A stretch of 64,000 bases of DNA. Source: Ettlia oleoabundans. Lineage: Eukaryota; Chlorophyta; Chlorophyceae; Chlamydomonadales. The stretch covers positions 35,134 to 99,133 of the forward strand of contig JAAMXP010000460.1 of assembly GCA_019693395.1 (NCBI GenBank). The letters run 5' to 3'. The notes under the pieces are model-generated. The model saw nothing but the letters and a program-made list of their open reading frames with translations. It had not been told where the DNA came from and did not search any database. Both the position numbers and the translations under genes were made by a program. Of this stretch, positions 11,594 through 29,204 are shown in pieces; the first letter of the stretch is position 1; each line of letters begins with the position of its first letter.

Positions 11594-12456
11594 CACGTAT
11601 GATCGCAACTTAATGGCGTGCTGCTGGCATGCGGGCAAAGCAGGCCGGCCCTCGGTAAAACACTACTGCCCGCCTGCGCTTGCCTAGCTGTGCTGGCGCA
11701 ACGCTCTTCCGATATCAAGCTGCAATGCTTTCGGATCTTGCCACCCTGCCACAATGTGACTATTTCGTTTTGTTCAGTTCCTTTCTAGGCACTGGTTAAG
11801 TACTTGTATCCCTGCTGACCAGTACAATTGACCGCTCCCAGTGCATCATGTGGCTCGCCCGTCCTTGCCGCGCATGGTAGCATTCCCAACTACTGGCTCC
11901 CTGCCTGACCTGGCCCCTGCCACCTGCAAAGGATGTAAGATGTTAAATCCACAAATAACGGTCAGAGCCATCAGGCCCGCAACGCCCCTGGGTCATGAAG
12001 CGCATATCCAGCAAGGCAGAAAGCGGAGGGTTGGGCTTGCCGCCCACTCTGTCAAGGACGCGAGCTGCCGAGTCTTTCGTGTTACCACTCCACAGCCTGA
12101 CAACGGGTGATTTCCTCACTTCAAGTGGATACCGATGTGAGGCTGGGTCTACGCCCTGTAGCTCTGCAGGCCTAACAATAGACAGGATGCGGTGCGACGA
12201 AGGAGTGCTGAATGCGGCGGAGCCGCTTGCCGGGGCTGTCGCGCCGCTGTGGAATGCCAGGGCGGGCTTATGCCGCGCATAGCGCTTGCAACGTCTCCTT
12301 AGCGTATGTTGGACCCATTTTAAGCGGAAGATTCTCGCTGAATTTGTATTCAATGGGCCTGCATGGCACCGGGGTCACTTTCCCGCCGCACAAAAGGGGG
12401 CCACCGGCCTGGCCCTCCCTCCATTTTGTTTTTGGGTTTGTAGGGGGTTTGCGGGC
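11594..12456. other. Intergenic region between CE4 gene and F-box-cyclin gene
   Basis: 3' UTR of the deacetylase gene, with a plus-strand TGTAA at 11934-11938, followed by the promoter of the F-box-cyclin gene. No coding exon could be supported. Confidence 0.5.
11934..11938 (+). terminator. TGTAA polyadenylation signal for the CE4 gene
   Basis: TGTAA about 340 nt after the stop codon, a plausible 3' end in a green alga. Confidence 0.35.
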
Positions 12457-14486
12457 ATGAGGGTCAACTCCATCTTCCTGGGGCTGCCTCAGGAACTTCT
12501 TATAGAAGTTTTGGGGCGTCTGTCGGCGAGGGACCTCGCATCGGCCCTCAGCTCCTGCCGCGGTTTGGCGGGGCTAAAGGAGCAGGCCTGGCGCGCAGCT
12601 TGCTTTGGCAGGTGGCCGGCGTGGTCTGCAATTGCCGCCGAACCCGCAGCGCAGTGGAGGCGGCAGTATGAGCTGCTCTCCCTCCGGGAGGCCGAGGCGG
12701 GGTGCCTGCCTAGCGTGGCAGCGGTGCGCAAGGCGCAGCGGAACGTCACTGAACGGCATCGCAGCATCCTCACCGAGTGGCTGTGTGAGGTGAGAGGCCG
12801 GCGGCCGTTGGGTGCTGCATGATCCCATCAGGCCAACGTTCTCATCACCCCCGAGCCCCTTCCTGCAGGTTTCCTTCGATTGGGAGCTTGATTCTACCAT
12901 TGTTTTTAAAGCTGTGGCATACCTGGACCACTATCTGGGCGAGCACGCCGTAGAGCAGCTCTCCCGGTGCGATGGGCGGGGCGCGGGAAACGTTTAACAT
13001 GTGATCCCTGAACCTGGGCAGCCTCAACCGTCTGCCCTGCTCTAATTTGCATTGCCATCGTCCTGCAGGTTTCAGCTGCTGGGGCTGGCCTGCCTACGGG
13101 CGGCCATGGGGGACGCCCGGAAGCCATCGGCGCTGGACGACCAAGACAAAAAGCTGGACCCCCGAAACTTTGCCTACATCAGCGACGACACATACACGGC
13201 AGAGGAGGTGGAGGCGCAGACACAGGTGAGGGTAGGCGGGGGCGCCGGCCGTCCAGCAGGGTTGCCGTCGCAGGTTGGTGCTGTCGTGCTGTCCCTGCTG
13301 GTGCGTTGCTGTTTTGCTAGCTTCCTGGCATGTGAATTTGTACAGCCAAGGGGACCCTACTCAGCACGCCGTTCTCCCTCTGACGCTGGTGTGCAGGTGA
13401 TCGTGAACCTGGTTCCGGAGCGGCTTAAGCGGGCGCCCAACACCAAGATGTTCCTGCGGAGCTTCTGGTACCGTGCCACGCTGAAGGAGGTGGTGCTGGC
13501 CGACGAAATGCACATTTACACATTGGCCAGGTGCGCAACAGCTGCAGCAGGGTAGGTGATGGAAGGAAGGGGAGAGAAGGGCGCGTGTGCGTGGTTGCGC
13601 CCGTAGCGGGTCACTGCCAGCTGCCCTTGCCAGCGGCTTACCCTCATCCACGAACAACACAAGCAGTGGTCGTGCCAGGTTTGGGCAGCTGCCACCACTT
13701 TACCTCACTGTTGTAAACAGAACCATGTGTTGGAGGCATATCTGTTGGTTGTACATTGATCAATTCGTCTCGATACTCGTGCCCGACAGGATTGCCGCTG
13801 TTGGCTGCCTCCCCTGCCTTGCACCCCTCCTGTCTGCAGCTTCCTGCTGCAGCTGGCACTGCTGGACCTGGAGTGCTCCGGCTACGCGCCATCCTTGATG
13901 GCGGCCGCTGCCCTGAGCGCCAGCCTGGGCCTGTTCAGCAAGCCGGCGTGGCCACTGGCGCTGCAGCAGTTTGGGTCCTACCTGGAGACCGACCTGGCGC
14001 CAGTGCGGGCCCGCTTGGTGGAGCTGCAGGCATCCCAGGTGGGTGGGTTGCTGCCGCGCATGTAGATCAGAGGGCTGCTGGCCAGCCTGCACGATTGCCA
14101 GTGGCCACACATCTGTGCACATCGTTGCCTTGTGTGTGCTGGTGCAGCGCAGCAAGGAGAAGCGTGCGCTGGGCCGATGTGTCGTTACGTTTTGCCTGCT
14201 GTTGCCTTGGGCTCTGCAGGCGGCAGAGCAGCTGCGGCCCCTGTGGCGTGGCATGCACGAGCAGCACTCCTACCCCGAGTATGATGTTGAGTGGAAGCAC
14301 GCAGTGTTGGTGTTCTCATGCGCTTCACGCCTGGTGCCCCTGCCGCCACCAGAAGCGCGCCCACCACCTGTGCCCTCGGCCGCGCCTGCCATTGATGCCA
14401 ATCGCGCCAGTGCCGCCCCGCCTGCTGGCAGCGACTCGCCACTGCCACCTCAGCCCATGGACGCTACAGCCATGCTCATTGACTGA
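12457..14486 (+). CDS. F-box and cyclin-box protein (cyclin F-like)
   Basis: Six exons (12457-12789, 12869-12966, 13069-13225, 13397-13530, 13840-14038, 14220-14486) join in phase to 395 residues. Residues about 5-50 are an F-box (LGLPQELLIEVLGRLSARDL...SSCRGL...W), the part that docks on SKP1 of an SCF ubiquitin ligase. From about residue 100 a cyclin box follows: RHRSILTEWLCEVSFDWEL matches the first helices of A/B cyclins, then VAYLDHYL, LLGLACLRAA, and a second cyclin fold (SFLLQLALLDLECSGYAPSL). The C-terminus is Pro/Ala-rich. The order F-box then cyclin box is that of animal cyclin F. Whether it still binds a CDK or only uses the cyclin fold to select substrates, as cyclin F does, cannot be told. 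Confidence 0.85.
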
Positions 14487-15328
14487 ATGCAGCTGACGCA
14501 GCGCTAGGTAGCACGCGGCCCCGCTGTCCTTGAGCGGCCCAGCTGCCCCACTATTTCGAGGGCAAACCCACTCCCTTCCGCTGTGTTCAATCTTCACAGA
14601 CTCTTTTTGTAAAGCTGCTGCTGGCCCGACATCAACTGCCTGTCCTCAGCCCTCTGACCGCTTGTTCTGTTCAACTCTCTGTCCCTGCCCCATCCTGCCC
14701 GCCTAATGCGGCCAGCTGAAAGCCACTGCTGTAGCCTCCCGCCTCCCTGTGGCCTGTTCCTAGTGCAGCCCTCCTGCGCTCACATCGACGCACAACTTGC
14801 CGTGCCCCTCGCACGCTTTCACCTTGCCTAACCGCTCCCATGGCACCACGTTCTGTTGCCGGGACCGCACTTCTGTCTTGCTTCACATTTGAAATCCTGT
14901 TTTCCTTGACTTTACTTGTTTCACACTGACTCCTCACTGCCTTTTCCACATCCCCAATATCAGACAGGCAGAACCCAAATGCTGACCAGTTCAGCCAGTC
15001 AGGCTCACCCAATTACTCTCCCAACCATTTTCTGTAGCGTAGCCCTGCCTGCGGGATTTGCCCGTAACTTATGCAGCCATATTTGATCCCCCTGGCCCAA
15101 AGAACGACCTCGTGCGAACTTCCCACCCTTCCCCCTTGCTGTCAGGGCAATGCCAACCCTGACACCTTGACTCGTGACGCAACTCACTGACACTGTGGAC
15201 ATACCGAGGTACAAATACCAGGCAGGACATGAAAGGGAAAAGCCTATGTGGCACGAAAGAAAGTCAGCATCAGGTTTAGATGTGTCTGTGTTGCAAAATC
15301 CCCGCCACAACCCCAAAGAGCTCCTGCC
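14487..15328. other. Convergent intergenic region F-box-cyclin / EFG1
   Basis: 3' UTRs of two tail-to-tail genes. A plus-strand TGTAA lies at 14608-14612. No coding exon could be supported. Confidence 0.5.
14608..14612 (+). terminator. TGTAA polyadenylation signal for the F-box-cyclin gene
   Basis: TGTAA 122 nt after the stop codon and preceded by a T run; a typical distance for a green-algal 3' end. Confidence 0.5.
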
Positions 15329-17417
15329 TTACTTCTTCCGCCGTTTCCTGCCACCCTCTGCACGTGTGCGCAGTGGCTGCTTGGGGGCCTGAGCCGCCGG
15401 CTTGGCTGCATGCTTGCGCGCTGGTCCACCCTTGCTGTCGCGGGGTTGCTGTTGCTGCTGCTTGCCTTCCCTCTGCTGCTTCCACGGCTTGCCTCCCTGC
15501 TGCTGCTGCCGCCCTGGCTTTTGGTTATTCTGCGGCTCTGAGCTGCTGTTTAACTTGTGCTGTAGCTGCTGCTGCTTCTTTTGCTGCCTGTGCTGCTGCC
15601 CTTTTTCCCCTAGCTGCCGCTGGACCTGTCTTTGCCTCACTACCTCTGGTGCTGCATGTTCACCCTTGCTGCCCTGCTCACGCTGCTTCTCTTTATAGTC
15701 AGACGCCCCCTCGTCCACCTCTTCCCTATTGCTGCTATCGCTGTCGCCACCGCCACTGCTGCCGTCGCTCTGCTCTACCTCGCTACTCTCCTCCTCATCC
15801 TCCTCCCCGTCGCTGCTGCCTGCCACATCGTCTGATCCACTCAGCTCCTGCCGACTACGCTTGCATGCCACCGGCCCTGCCTGCCTACCTGCTGTTGCAG
15901 GTGCTGCTGCCTTTGCCGCTACTGCTGTCCCGCTGGCAGCTGCTGCACGCTGTTCCGCCTCTGCCTGCTCCCCTAACTCCCCCTCCTCATCACTGCCGAG
16001 GAAGAAATCGTCCTGCTCATCGTCAGACCCGCCTGCTGCCGCCGCTGCTGTCTTGTGCTGCGGCCCCTCTGCACCTCCGTTGCCACCACTTCCGCCCATC
16101 TCTGCTGCTCCCTTTGCCAGCGCCGCGCCCTCATCTGCCTCCGCCAGCATGGCAGCCTCAACCAGCTGTCGCTTCACCATCGCACGCAGCCGCGCACGCT
16201 CCGCCTCCAGCTTTTCCTGCAACAGGAGGGAAAAATACAATACATTTACTAAACAGCGGTTGTACGCAAACAGGCGCGTTGCAGGCACGGGTGACATGAC
16301 CATCATGCAAGGCAATGCTGCGGGCATGGGACCAAAAGCATACCGCTTCAACTGCCCATCCCCTTGCTTTCCAACGCTGCTTCAGCTGAGCTAGCCATAT
16401 GCTTGCAGCACAGCCCAGAACAGCCTAGCACACCCCACCTGCGCCACCGGGTCATCTGCCTGCTTCAGCAGTGACACATACTTTTCTGCCTTGGGAAAGT
16501 GCAGCACATACTGCAGGTCCTCCTGCACAGCCTCGACCTGCTGCCGCAGCTGAGCACATGCCGCCGCAGCGTTGCCACCTGCCTCGGGGCCCTGTGCGCT
16601 GCGGGCAACGGCCAGCTGTGCTTGCAGGCGCTGCAGCCTTCGCTCCAGCTTTACTCGCTCAAAGAAGCGAACCTGCATGTGAATGGAAAGCACTCGGTGG
16701 GCTGGCAGCCAATAATGTGGCACGTGCAAATTTCTAATGCACATGCTCTATCCGCAAAGAAACACCAGATGACGCGCTGAAGAATCTCTCTGCTGTACAG
16801 CAGAGGGCGCATTCAATGCCCAAACGGTAACTGCCAGAACACTAGGTGACCAACAATACAAGGTGGGCTCCAGCATCATCGGGAGCGCATCACAACATGC
16901 TACCAGGCGGAAATGACGAGCCCCGCTTGCCTTATGGTAGCGGATGGCATACTTGCGTTCAAGTTCTTTCTGCTGCTGCTCCGTCTGTGCCGCCCGCAGC
17001 TCCTCCAGCTTAGCCTCCAGTCTGTCCCGCATCTTGGGGTCCAAGTCAGGCTGCAAGGCAGCAGAATTTCAGCAAGGGAGGACGCAACGAGCACCGGCGA
17101 AACTGTTTGGAACAGGAAGGTGACGGCATGGGCGGCGGGGGTAGTGGCAGAGAAGGGGCGGCGGGGAAACGCGCCGCTGAATTGACCAGTGGTCGCAAGC
17201 CTGATGGTCGACCTGTCACCTAAATGACCTGTAGACGGACGACAACACCCAGCAATCCGGTAGGCATGCAACTCACCCGCTTCAGAAGTCTCAACAAGTC
17301 ACGAATCTGGTTGCTGAGGCTTCTCGGAGGTTTCCCAACTTTGGCACCCTTTTTGGCAGTCTTCCCATACTGCCCCCGTCGAAACTTCTTGTCGCCTGGC
17401 TGCTGCTTCTGTTTCAT
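15329..17417 (-). CDS. EFG1: rRNA-processing protein EFG1-like
   Basis: Four exons (17417-17277, 17050-16931, 16672-16439, 16216-15329) join in phase to 460 residues. The first 165 residues carry the Efg1 domain: a basic lead, then SLSNQIRDLLRLLKR, LEAKLEELRAAQ...KELERKYAIRYHK and VRFFERVKLERRLQRL, long helices that fit a coiled coil. Yeast Efg1 acts in the nucleolus in 18S rRNA maturation, so a nucleolar role is inferred. The 295-residue last exon is mostly low complexity, acidic and Ser/Gln-rich, and ends in a basic cluster that could serve as a nucleolar signal; this tail is much longer than in yeast. Intron 2 starts with GC (16930-16929): the RYHK|VRFFER junction is only in frame with that donor. 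Confidence 0.85.
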
Positions 17418-17767
17418 GCTGCCCTTTTTGTCATAACGAGCACCCTATGATGTATCTGCACGTTGCCAAATAGAGACCTGCAAATCATGCCCCGCTTGGC
17501 CACCCAGCAGGCACTTCACTTCGCCGTCCCAGCCGCCATCTAGCTAGTCCCATCAATCTCTCATCAATCAACTGCTGGCACGATGGTGATATCATTACAC
17601 AAGGCGGTATGAAACATGCAACAATGGAGAAGCGAGCGCACCGCCCCCAACATATAGCGGAACACCAGCAGGCGAAAGGCGGGCCGGTCCCCTCCCGCCT
17701 GCCCCTCGCTAGTGCACCTTGCTGCGCCCTGCGCCCAATATCGCCACCTTCTATCCCCCTTTTTTGT
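17418..17767. other. Intergenic region between TGD4-like gene end and EFG1 start
   Basis: The two genes are tandem on the minus strand. The space holds the 3' UTR of the TGD4-like gene (TGTAA at 17599-17595) and the EFG1 promoter. No other feature seen. Confidence 0.5.
17595..17599 (-). terminator. TGTAA polyadenylation signal for the TGD4-like gene
   Basis: TGTAA on the minus strand 169 nt after the stop codon. Confidence 0.45.
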
Positions 17768-20700
17768 TCAAAAGAGTCGCAGCTCCGCCATGCACTCACG
17801 GCGCTTGGGTGAAAACCAGACCGCCACCCGCGCCGCACCCTCTGTTCCCGGAAGCACGCAGTCAAATCCATACACCGCCTCCAGCAGGCTAGGCCGCATG
17901 CTCAGGGCAGTCTGCAGCACTCCCTTAAGGGTGCTGCGTTCCCCCTCGGTGGCTGGAACTGAGGTGGGGTCGAGTGCGAAGCGGGCGTCCATGCGGGCAC
18001 GCACCTACAACAGGCAGGGATGCAGGCCAACAAAGGGCAGGAGCTGGCCCATTGGCAAGGGATGCCTCTTAGCAGCTCTTAGCGGCATGCTACTGTCGCT
18101 CTTGTTGCTCTAACGACAGGGCCGACGCTGACACGAAGGTCTGGCTTCAACCCTGGCTCGGTAGGGTGGGGAACGCCAGAAATGCAAAGCGCGGGCTAAC
18201 CACAGGCAAAGGGCACTCCCCTCCCGTTGCTACCTTAAGCCCCAAGCTGCCAGCCCTGCCCTCGTTCCACTCACCGGGCCATACACCTGCTGCGCCAGGC
18301 TGAGGCTCAGCGCATGCCACGCTCCGCGCCCCTCCAGTGCAAACGCACGATGCTTGTCTGGGCGGTGGCTGCTGCCTGCCGCCAGGGTGGACGGGTCAGG
18401 CACCACACCCACTACGTGCGGCGACGTCAGACCCACATCCACCCGGGCAGAAGCGGCGGTGAAATCCAGCCAGGGGCGCGTGAAACGCCCCAACTGGCCA
18501 GACACGGCGGCAGAGGCAAATACGCGCAGTGCCGTGCCCCTGCGTGCGGCACAAACAAGGCGGGTGAAGCAGTATTGAAGGGCGGCGAGGGCGGCAGGCG
18601 GCTCAAGGTGAGGCAGGCGAGGGGAGGGCTGCGGCGGCTGCAGCAGAATGGCGGCCATGTGTGATGTACATGAAAGACCAGCAGCTTACACCGCACAGCA
18701 GGCCGATCTGGTGTGGGACAACAAGCAAACCAGCAACCTCCCGATGGCATTGCCCTGCCTAATTTGGCTGGCTGGTCATGCAGCCAGCAGATGCATACTA
18801 CGAACCACATGTGCAACAGGTAAACCCTGAGGCAAAGTGGGACTGGCAGCATGCAGTGCATTGCTCTGGTCATGTGGTGGCCATCAGCCAGCCCACACTT
18901 ACTTGAAGTATGGCTGCCATGCCTCGGCCAGCTGTGAGGAGTAGGAGGCGCGAGACACCAGGCTGGAGTTGGAGGCGGGGCGAGTATGTAGGCTGCTGCC
19001 GGTTGTGCTGACTGAGTCGAGAGGCTCGCATGAGACGTGCGGGAAGGTAAAAGAATGCAGCGGGGGCAGCGGCATGCGCGCCAGGCAGCCAAGTGCAGCA
19101 TTGAGCTTCAAGTGGGGCTGCAGGCAACAGGGAGGAGGGGCAGGGGTGTGAGGAACGTGTCACCTCACGCAGGACAGCCACTGGCTTTCAGCAGCAGCCC
19201 ACGAATGTGCTGCTGCTCTCGCTGCATGTATGTGCACAAGAACAGGCTGCAGCGTGCATAAAAAACAATCATTCAAACTGGCCATTTGTTGCGAGGAAAA
19301 ACAGCCCATCCACCCAATTCTTCCGCCACCCCTGCCCACTCACCTGCGACAGTAGCATGCTGTACGGGCGCAGGCGTTGCGGCGTGGCGCGGCTATCCAC
19401 CAGCTGCTGGCTCAGGCGCTGCAGCGACCCATCCTGCACGTTTCCCGTCAGCCGCTCCACCGACTCCCGCACCTGCTCACCAATAATGTGACAAAAACAA
19501 GTGCACATAGAAACACTTACTGACAGTTGTATGCAGCAGAAAAGAATCAGTCTAAATCAGTCTAAAGCGGGATATAATGTTTGGGAGGGTGGAAAAGAGA
19601 CACAAATGAACAAAAAATCCTAATCAAATCGCGCACCTGCTGCAGCAGCGCCACGCTCTCGTGGATGGCGGCTGTGATGGACTGGGAGGAGAGCGACAGG
19701 AGGGGCCCAGGGGCAGGGCTGATGGAGGTGCCACTCTTGTCAGCAGAGATGGCTGCATCTTGGGGCTGGTGCCACTGCTGCTGCTGCTGCTGTGCTTGCT
19801 GGCCCAAAATTTCTTGCTCCTGCTCTTCCTGGTGGGGTTGGGAGTGTGGGTGTGTGGCGTGGTGCAGCATGCCACTCACCTGCTCACCCAGCTGCTCCAG
19901 GGGCTGCATGAAATCCTCCAGCTTGTGCCCCTGCTGCTGCCGCGCTGCCTCACCGCCTGCTGCCCCTCCACCAGAGCCGGCACTACCGCCACTGACTTGA
20001 ACTGGTGAGTGGGGTGCAGCTGCTGCGGCAGGGCCGCTGCTGAGCGCCCCAGCTGCCGCAGCGCCAGGCGACGGATTCGCAGGCCGGTTGTGCTCCACAG
20101 CAGAGCCCCCAATGCCTTGCTGTGCCTCCCCTTGCTTCCCTGACATGCCAGGACTGCCATGTGGCTTGCGTGGCGGCACCCCAGCATCTTCATCAGCAGC
20201 CGTGGCACTTGCTAGCGCACTGGCCAGCTTGGTACGCCGCAACTCCTCCCCACCAGCCTCCTCCTCACTGCCTGCAGTACCGCCGCCGCTGCCACTCTTA
20301 ACAAGCTGCTTGGATGCGCCGGCACCCGCTCCCTCTGCAATCTGCGGAGTGCTGCTGCTGCCTGGGGAGCTAGGGCTGCTGCTGCCACCAGTGCTGCTAT
20401 TGCTGTGGCTGCCTGCTGCCTTCCAGATGTACGCCTCTCCCTCCACAGCCAGCGCACCCTGCGCATGCAGACTCGTGCGCCACGGATGCATGGCACCGGG
20501 CTTGGGAGGCACCTCGCTCAGGGGAGCAGTAACCTGCAGTGCCAAGTGTGCGCATCACATGCACTCGTAAGTGCAGGGACCAGACAACAGGCATCACCTG
20601 CCACCATCCCCCTGCAGCCACAGCATGCTTGGAGGCCTGGTGCTGCCATAGTCCAACAACTTGTGATTCTACATCCAAAGCACACCCGCACACCCTGACT

Positions 20701-22304
20701 CTCTGGCTGCGGCGCAGCCCCACTCCCGCCTTGCGGCCTGAGTGCTACACATGCACCGACTGGGGCCACCCATATTGGCCTGTGCTGCCGGTTCAATCTA
20801 TCACTCAAGCTGCCACCTACCTGATGCAGTCCCACCCTGTATTGCAGCCCGTCCTGCCTGTCGTGTGAGGCCAGATCTAGGCTAACTGCCAGCGGTACAT
20901 GGCTCACATCACCCGTGCTGTCGAGGTACTGCAGGTTGTACCCAGCCGTAGCGCTCAGGTCGTGGCCAGGCAACACGCAGCGCAGCGTGGCATGAGCTCG
21001 GCAGGGCTCCAACTCAGGAACACCACTAGAGCTGCTGCCGCTGCCGTGGCTGGTGTTTCTGACAGTGGTGGGGCTTGCACCAGAGTTAGCCTGGTAGGCA
21101 GCAGTGCTGGAAGAACCCGCACCAGCACCCACGCTGCCGCCTGCCCCATCCACGTCCGCTGCTTCAGTTTCAAGCTCACTACTAGCAGCTGCCGCCGGTG
21201 CCGCTGCATCACGAGCGGCCCATGCTGCACGGCGTGCCCTCAGGCTGCGCGCCACCCTTTTCTGCAGCTTGTGTGCATCAGGCGCCTCCACCAGGCTGTT
21301 GAGGGTGAGGCGGCGGCCCAGCCGGAAGTGGCCGCGGGCGCACAATGCGTAGTTGCTCAGGTCGCGCACAGCATCCACCTGCTTGGCGGTAAGCGTAGTC
21401 GTTGGAGCACATGCCGGCGTGAGACATGCATGTGGGTGTGGGCATGGGCGTGGATGTGGGTTTGGGTTTGGTGGAGGGTCATATGGGTGGGTTTTGCGGA
21501 AAACCAAGGGCGGGGGGTGGTGGTGAGGTTGACGAAGTATCGCAATATGCAGACAGTTGTGTTGCTGAAGGGTTTGGTGATGAGCACCATGCCGCGCACT
21601 GCAGGCACTGCGACATGGCAACGCCCGCCTGCCTGCCTGCCTGCCTGCCTGGGTGGCCCAGCTAACCCGTCTCCCACCTTGCGGACTTGCTCGCTGGCGG
21701 CCAGGTTGTAAGCGCGCTGCGCCTTGATGCGGCCGCTCAGAGTGGTCCACCACCGCCGCCCACCCGCCTTGGCCACAACACGATCCAGCACCTGAAAGCA
21801 GGAAGGCAGAGGCAGGGAGCCGCAGGCAGGGAGCTAGGCAAACAAACAGTCAGGTAGGCAGGCAGGCAGGCACCGGGCAGGGTGGGAACATGGAGCAACA
21901 ATCGCAAAATGCTGGGAGGGGGCTGCACTGACTGGCGGCTGTCCTAGGACAGTGTGCAAACGCTGCCGCCCTGCATGACTTTTGTAAACGATCGAGTCCC
22001 GCATAACTCAGCCGGTGCCCAGTCTTGTAAACCCTAACAGCCTCCATATTCCACTCACCAGCCCCTCGCTGGAGCCATCGTAAGATGGGAAGAGCGGCAG
22101 CCCCACCGCCTGTGCCGCCAGCAGCTGCTGCGTGCGGGACAGCCCCGAGGAACCGGTGAGGTTGAGGGCAGGGGCCTCGCATGGCAGAGACCACAGTTGA
22201 CCGTCTATTGACTTGGTGGAGTGCACGGGCTGCTCCCAAAACTGGGAGGCAATCGAGCCCTTAACATCCTGCCTACTTCGCCGCGACTCAGGGACCAGCG
22301 GCAT
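17768..22304 (-). CDS. TGD4: TGD4-like chloroplast-envelope lipid transfer protein
   Basis: Eight exons (22304-22059, 21791-21678, 21378-20821, 20533-19637, 19472-19344, 19117-18903, 18539-18275, 18004-17768) join in phase to 886 residues. TGD4 is a plastid outer-envelope beta-barrel-type protein that helps carry ER lipid precursors into the chloroplast. The match covers both ends: DGQLWSLPCEAPALNLTG...LSRTQQLLAAQAVGLPLFPSY near the start, VPLAVSLDLASHDRQ in the middle, and at the end LAQQVYGP, LLEAVYGFDCVLPG and VWFSPKRRECMAELRLF. The acceptor of exon 7 was set by phase. The protein is nearly twice the size of the plant one, mainly from a Ser/Gly/Gln-rich insert in exon 4. That exon contains an internal GTGAGT that could be an unused or alternative donor. 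Confidence 0.85.
21627..21650 (+). repeat. (GCCT)6 tetranucleotide repeat in TGD4 intron 2
   Basis: Six perfect GCCT units. It is the reverse complement of the AGGC repeat in the neighbouring intron at 21856-21871. Confidence 0.95.
21856..21871 (+). repeat. (AGGC)4 tetranucleotide repeat in TGD4 intron 1
   Basis: Four perfect AGGC units preceded by one AGGT. Together with 21627-21650 it forms an inverted repeat around exon 2. Confidence 0.95.
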
Positions 22305-23040
22305 GGTCACGGCGGCGGCGGTGCCGGTCGGTGCTGCTGCACCTTTGGTTTATAATACTGTTGCTCTCGATGCTGTTGGAACTCAGTGTGGGGACTGTAC
22401 CTACAAGCAGATAATATTGGGAAGCGCAAAGGCCGAGCAGGTGGTGGGCCAGCGTCAGAGGCAGCAACTGCCGTGTCAGCGGTGGAAGCTGTTTGGTCAA
22501 CATGATTGGAACGGCAACCGACGGCATGTAACGGATCACAGGGCAACTTCCTCTACGTAATTGCTTGCCTAGCGGTTCGTCCTGCCTGCAGAATGGGCGC
22601 GGCAGAGAGCAAGAATTGAAAGGCATTCCGCATGTAGTTGTTGAATCGTTGCTGGTTGCCTGCTTCACCGCAATGTTACGAACCCGTGGGAGCTTGTTCT
22701 GGCGGGCCCTGCTCTGTCAAGGAGGGCGACCCCCAACTTCCGCCGGAACCACAGTTGGTAAGCAAGAATGACAACAATAGGTGAACACCTCCTTGCATCA
22801 GGGTTATGACAAGCCGGTGACAACCAATCCACTGTACCGCCACCGCTCCCCTGTACTTCCAGGTAATGTGTGTTGCAGGGGTTCTGGTCATTGAGTGGAT
22901 TGATATTGCCAGTGTGCGCATGCTGGGAGGGTGACAGAATGTAAATTTGTTTTCTGGCAGAAGTGTAAGTAGATACACGCTTGCAGTGCGGCACAACACA
23001 ATCACAGCGGCTGCTCGCTGCCTGCCATCGCCGCTGCTGC
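22305..23040. other. Intergenic region between MCM7 end and TGD4-like start
   Basis: Tandem minus-strand genes. The space holds the MCM7 3' UTR and the promoter of the TGD4-like gene. No coding exon could be supported. Confidence 0.5.
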
Positions 23041-28995
<5,955 letters not shown>

Positions 28996-29204
28996 GTTTG
29001 CGAGCCTCTGGGCGGATTGTAAACTATCGACAATGTTCTGTGCTGTTGAAGGCTCCACAACTCGCTGTCAAACGATCTTTTCGAAAAAAAGCCCCGCCAG
29101 CAAGGATCGCGCTGGCCAGCGCTGGCGGAACCTTCCTCTTCCTGAAGGAACGCCAGGAAATGCCCTTTGATTATAGCCTAACAACAATAAGTTGACGGTT
29201 CAAA
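28996..29204. promoter_or_regulatory. Divergent promoter region MCM7 / S-formylglutathione hydrolase
   Basis: 209 bp separate the two start codons, so both promoters and leaders must fit here. No TATA box is visible. Confidence 0.6.

Noticed and set aside
15280..16299. 339-residue plus-strand open frame rich in Leu, Pro and Cys
   Set aside because: It is antisense to the low-complexity tail of EFG1; its composition follows from reversed CAG/GAG codons.
20899..21711. 270-residue plus-strand open frame
   Set aside because: Antisense to TGD4 exon 3 and the neighbouring intron, no domain seen.
20518..21753. 411-residue minus-strand open frame as one exon
   Set aside because: Only its middle matches TGD4; both ends extend into introns, one of which holds tetranucleotide repeats.
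21627..21871. Short repeats considered as a CRISPR array
   Set aside because: They are simple tetranucleotide repeats inside introns, with no spacers and no cas genes, in a eukaryotic genome.
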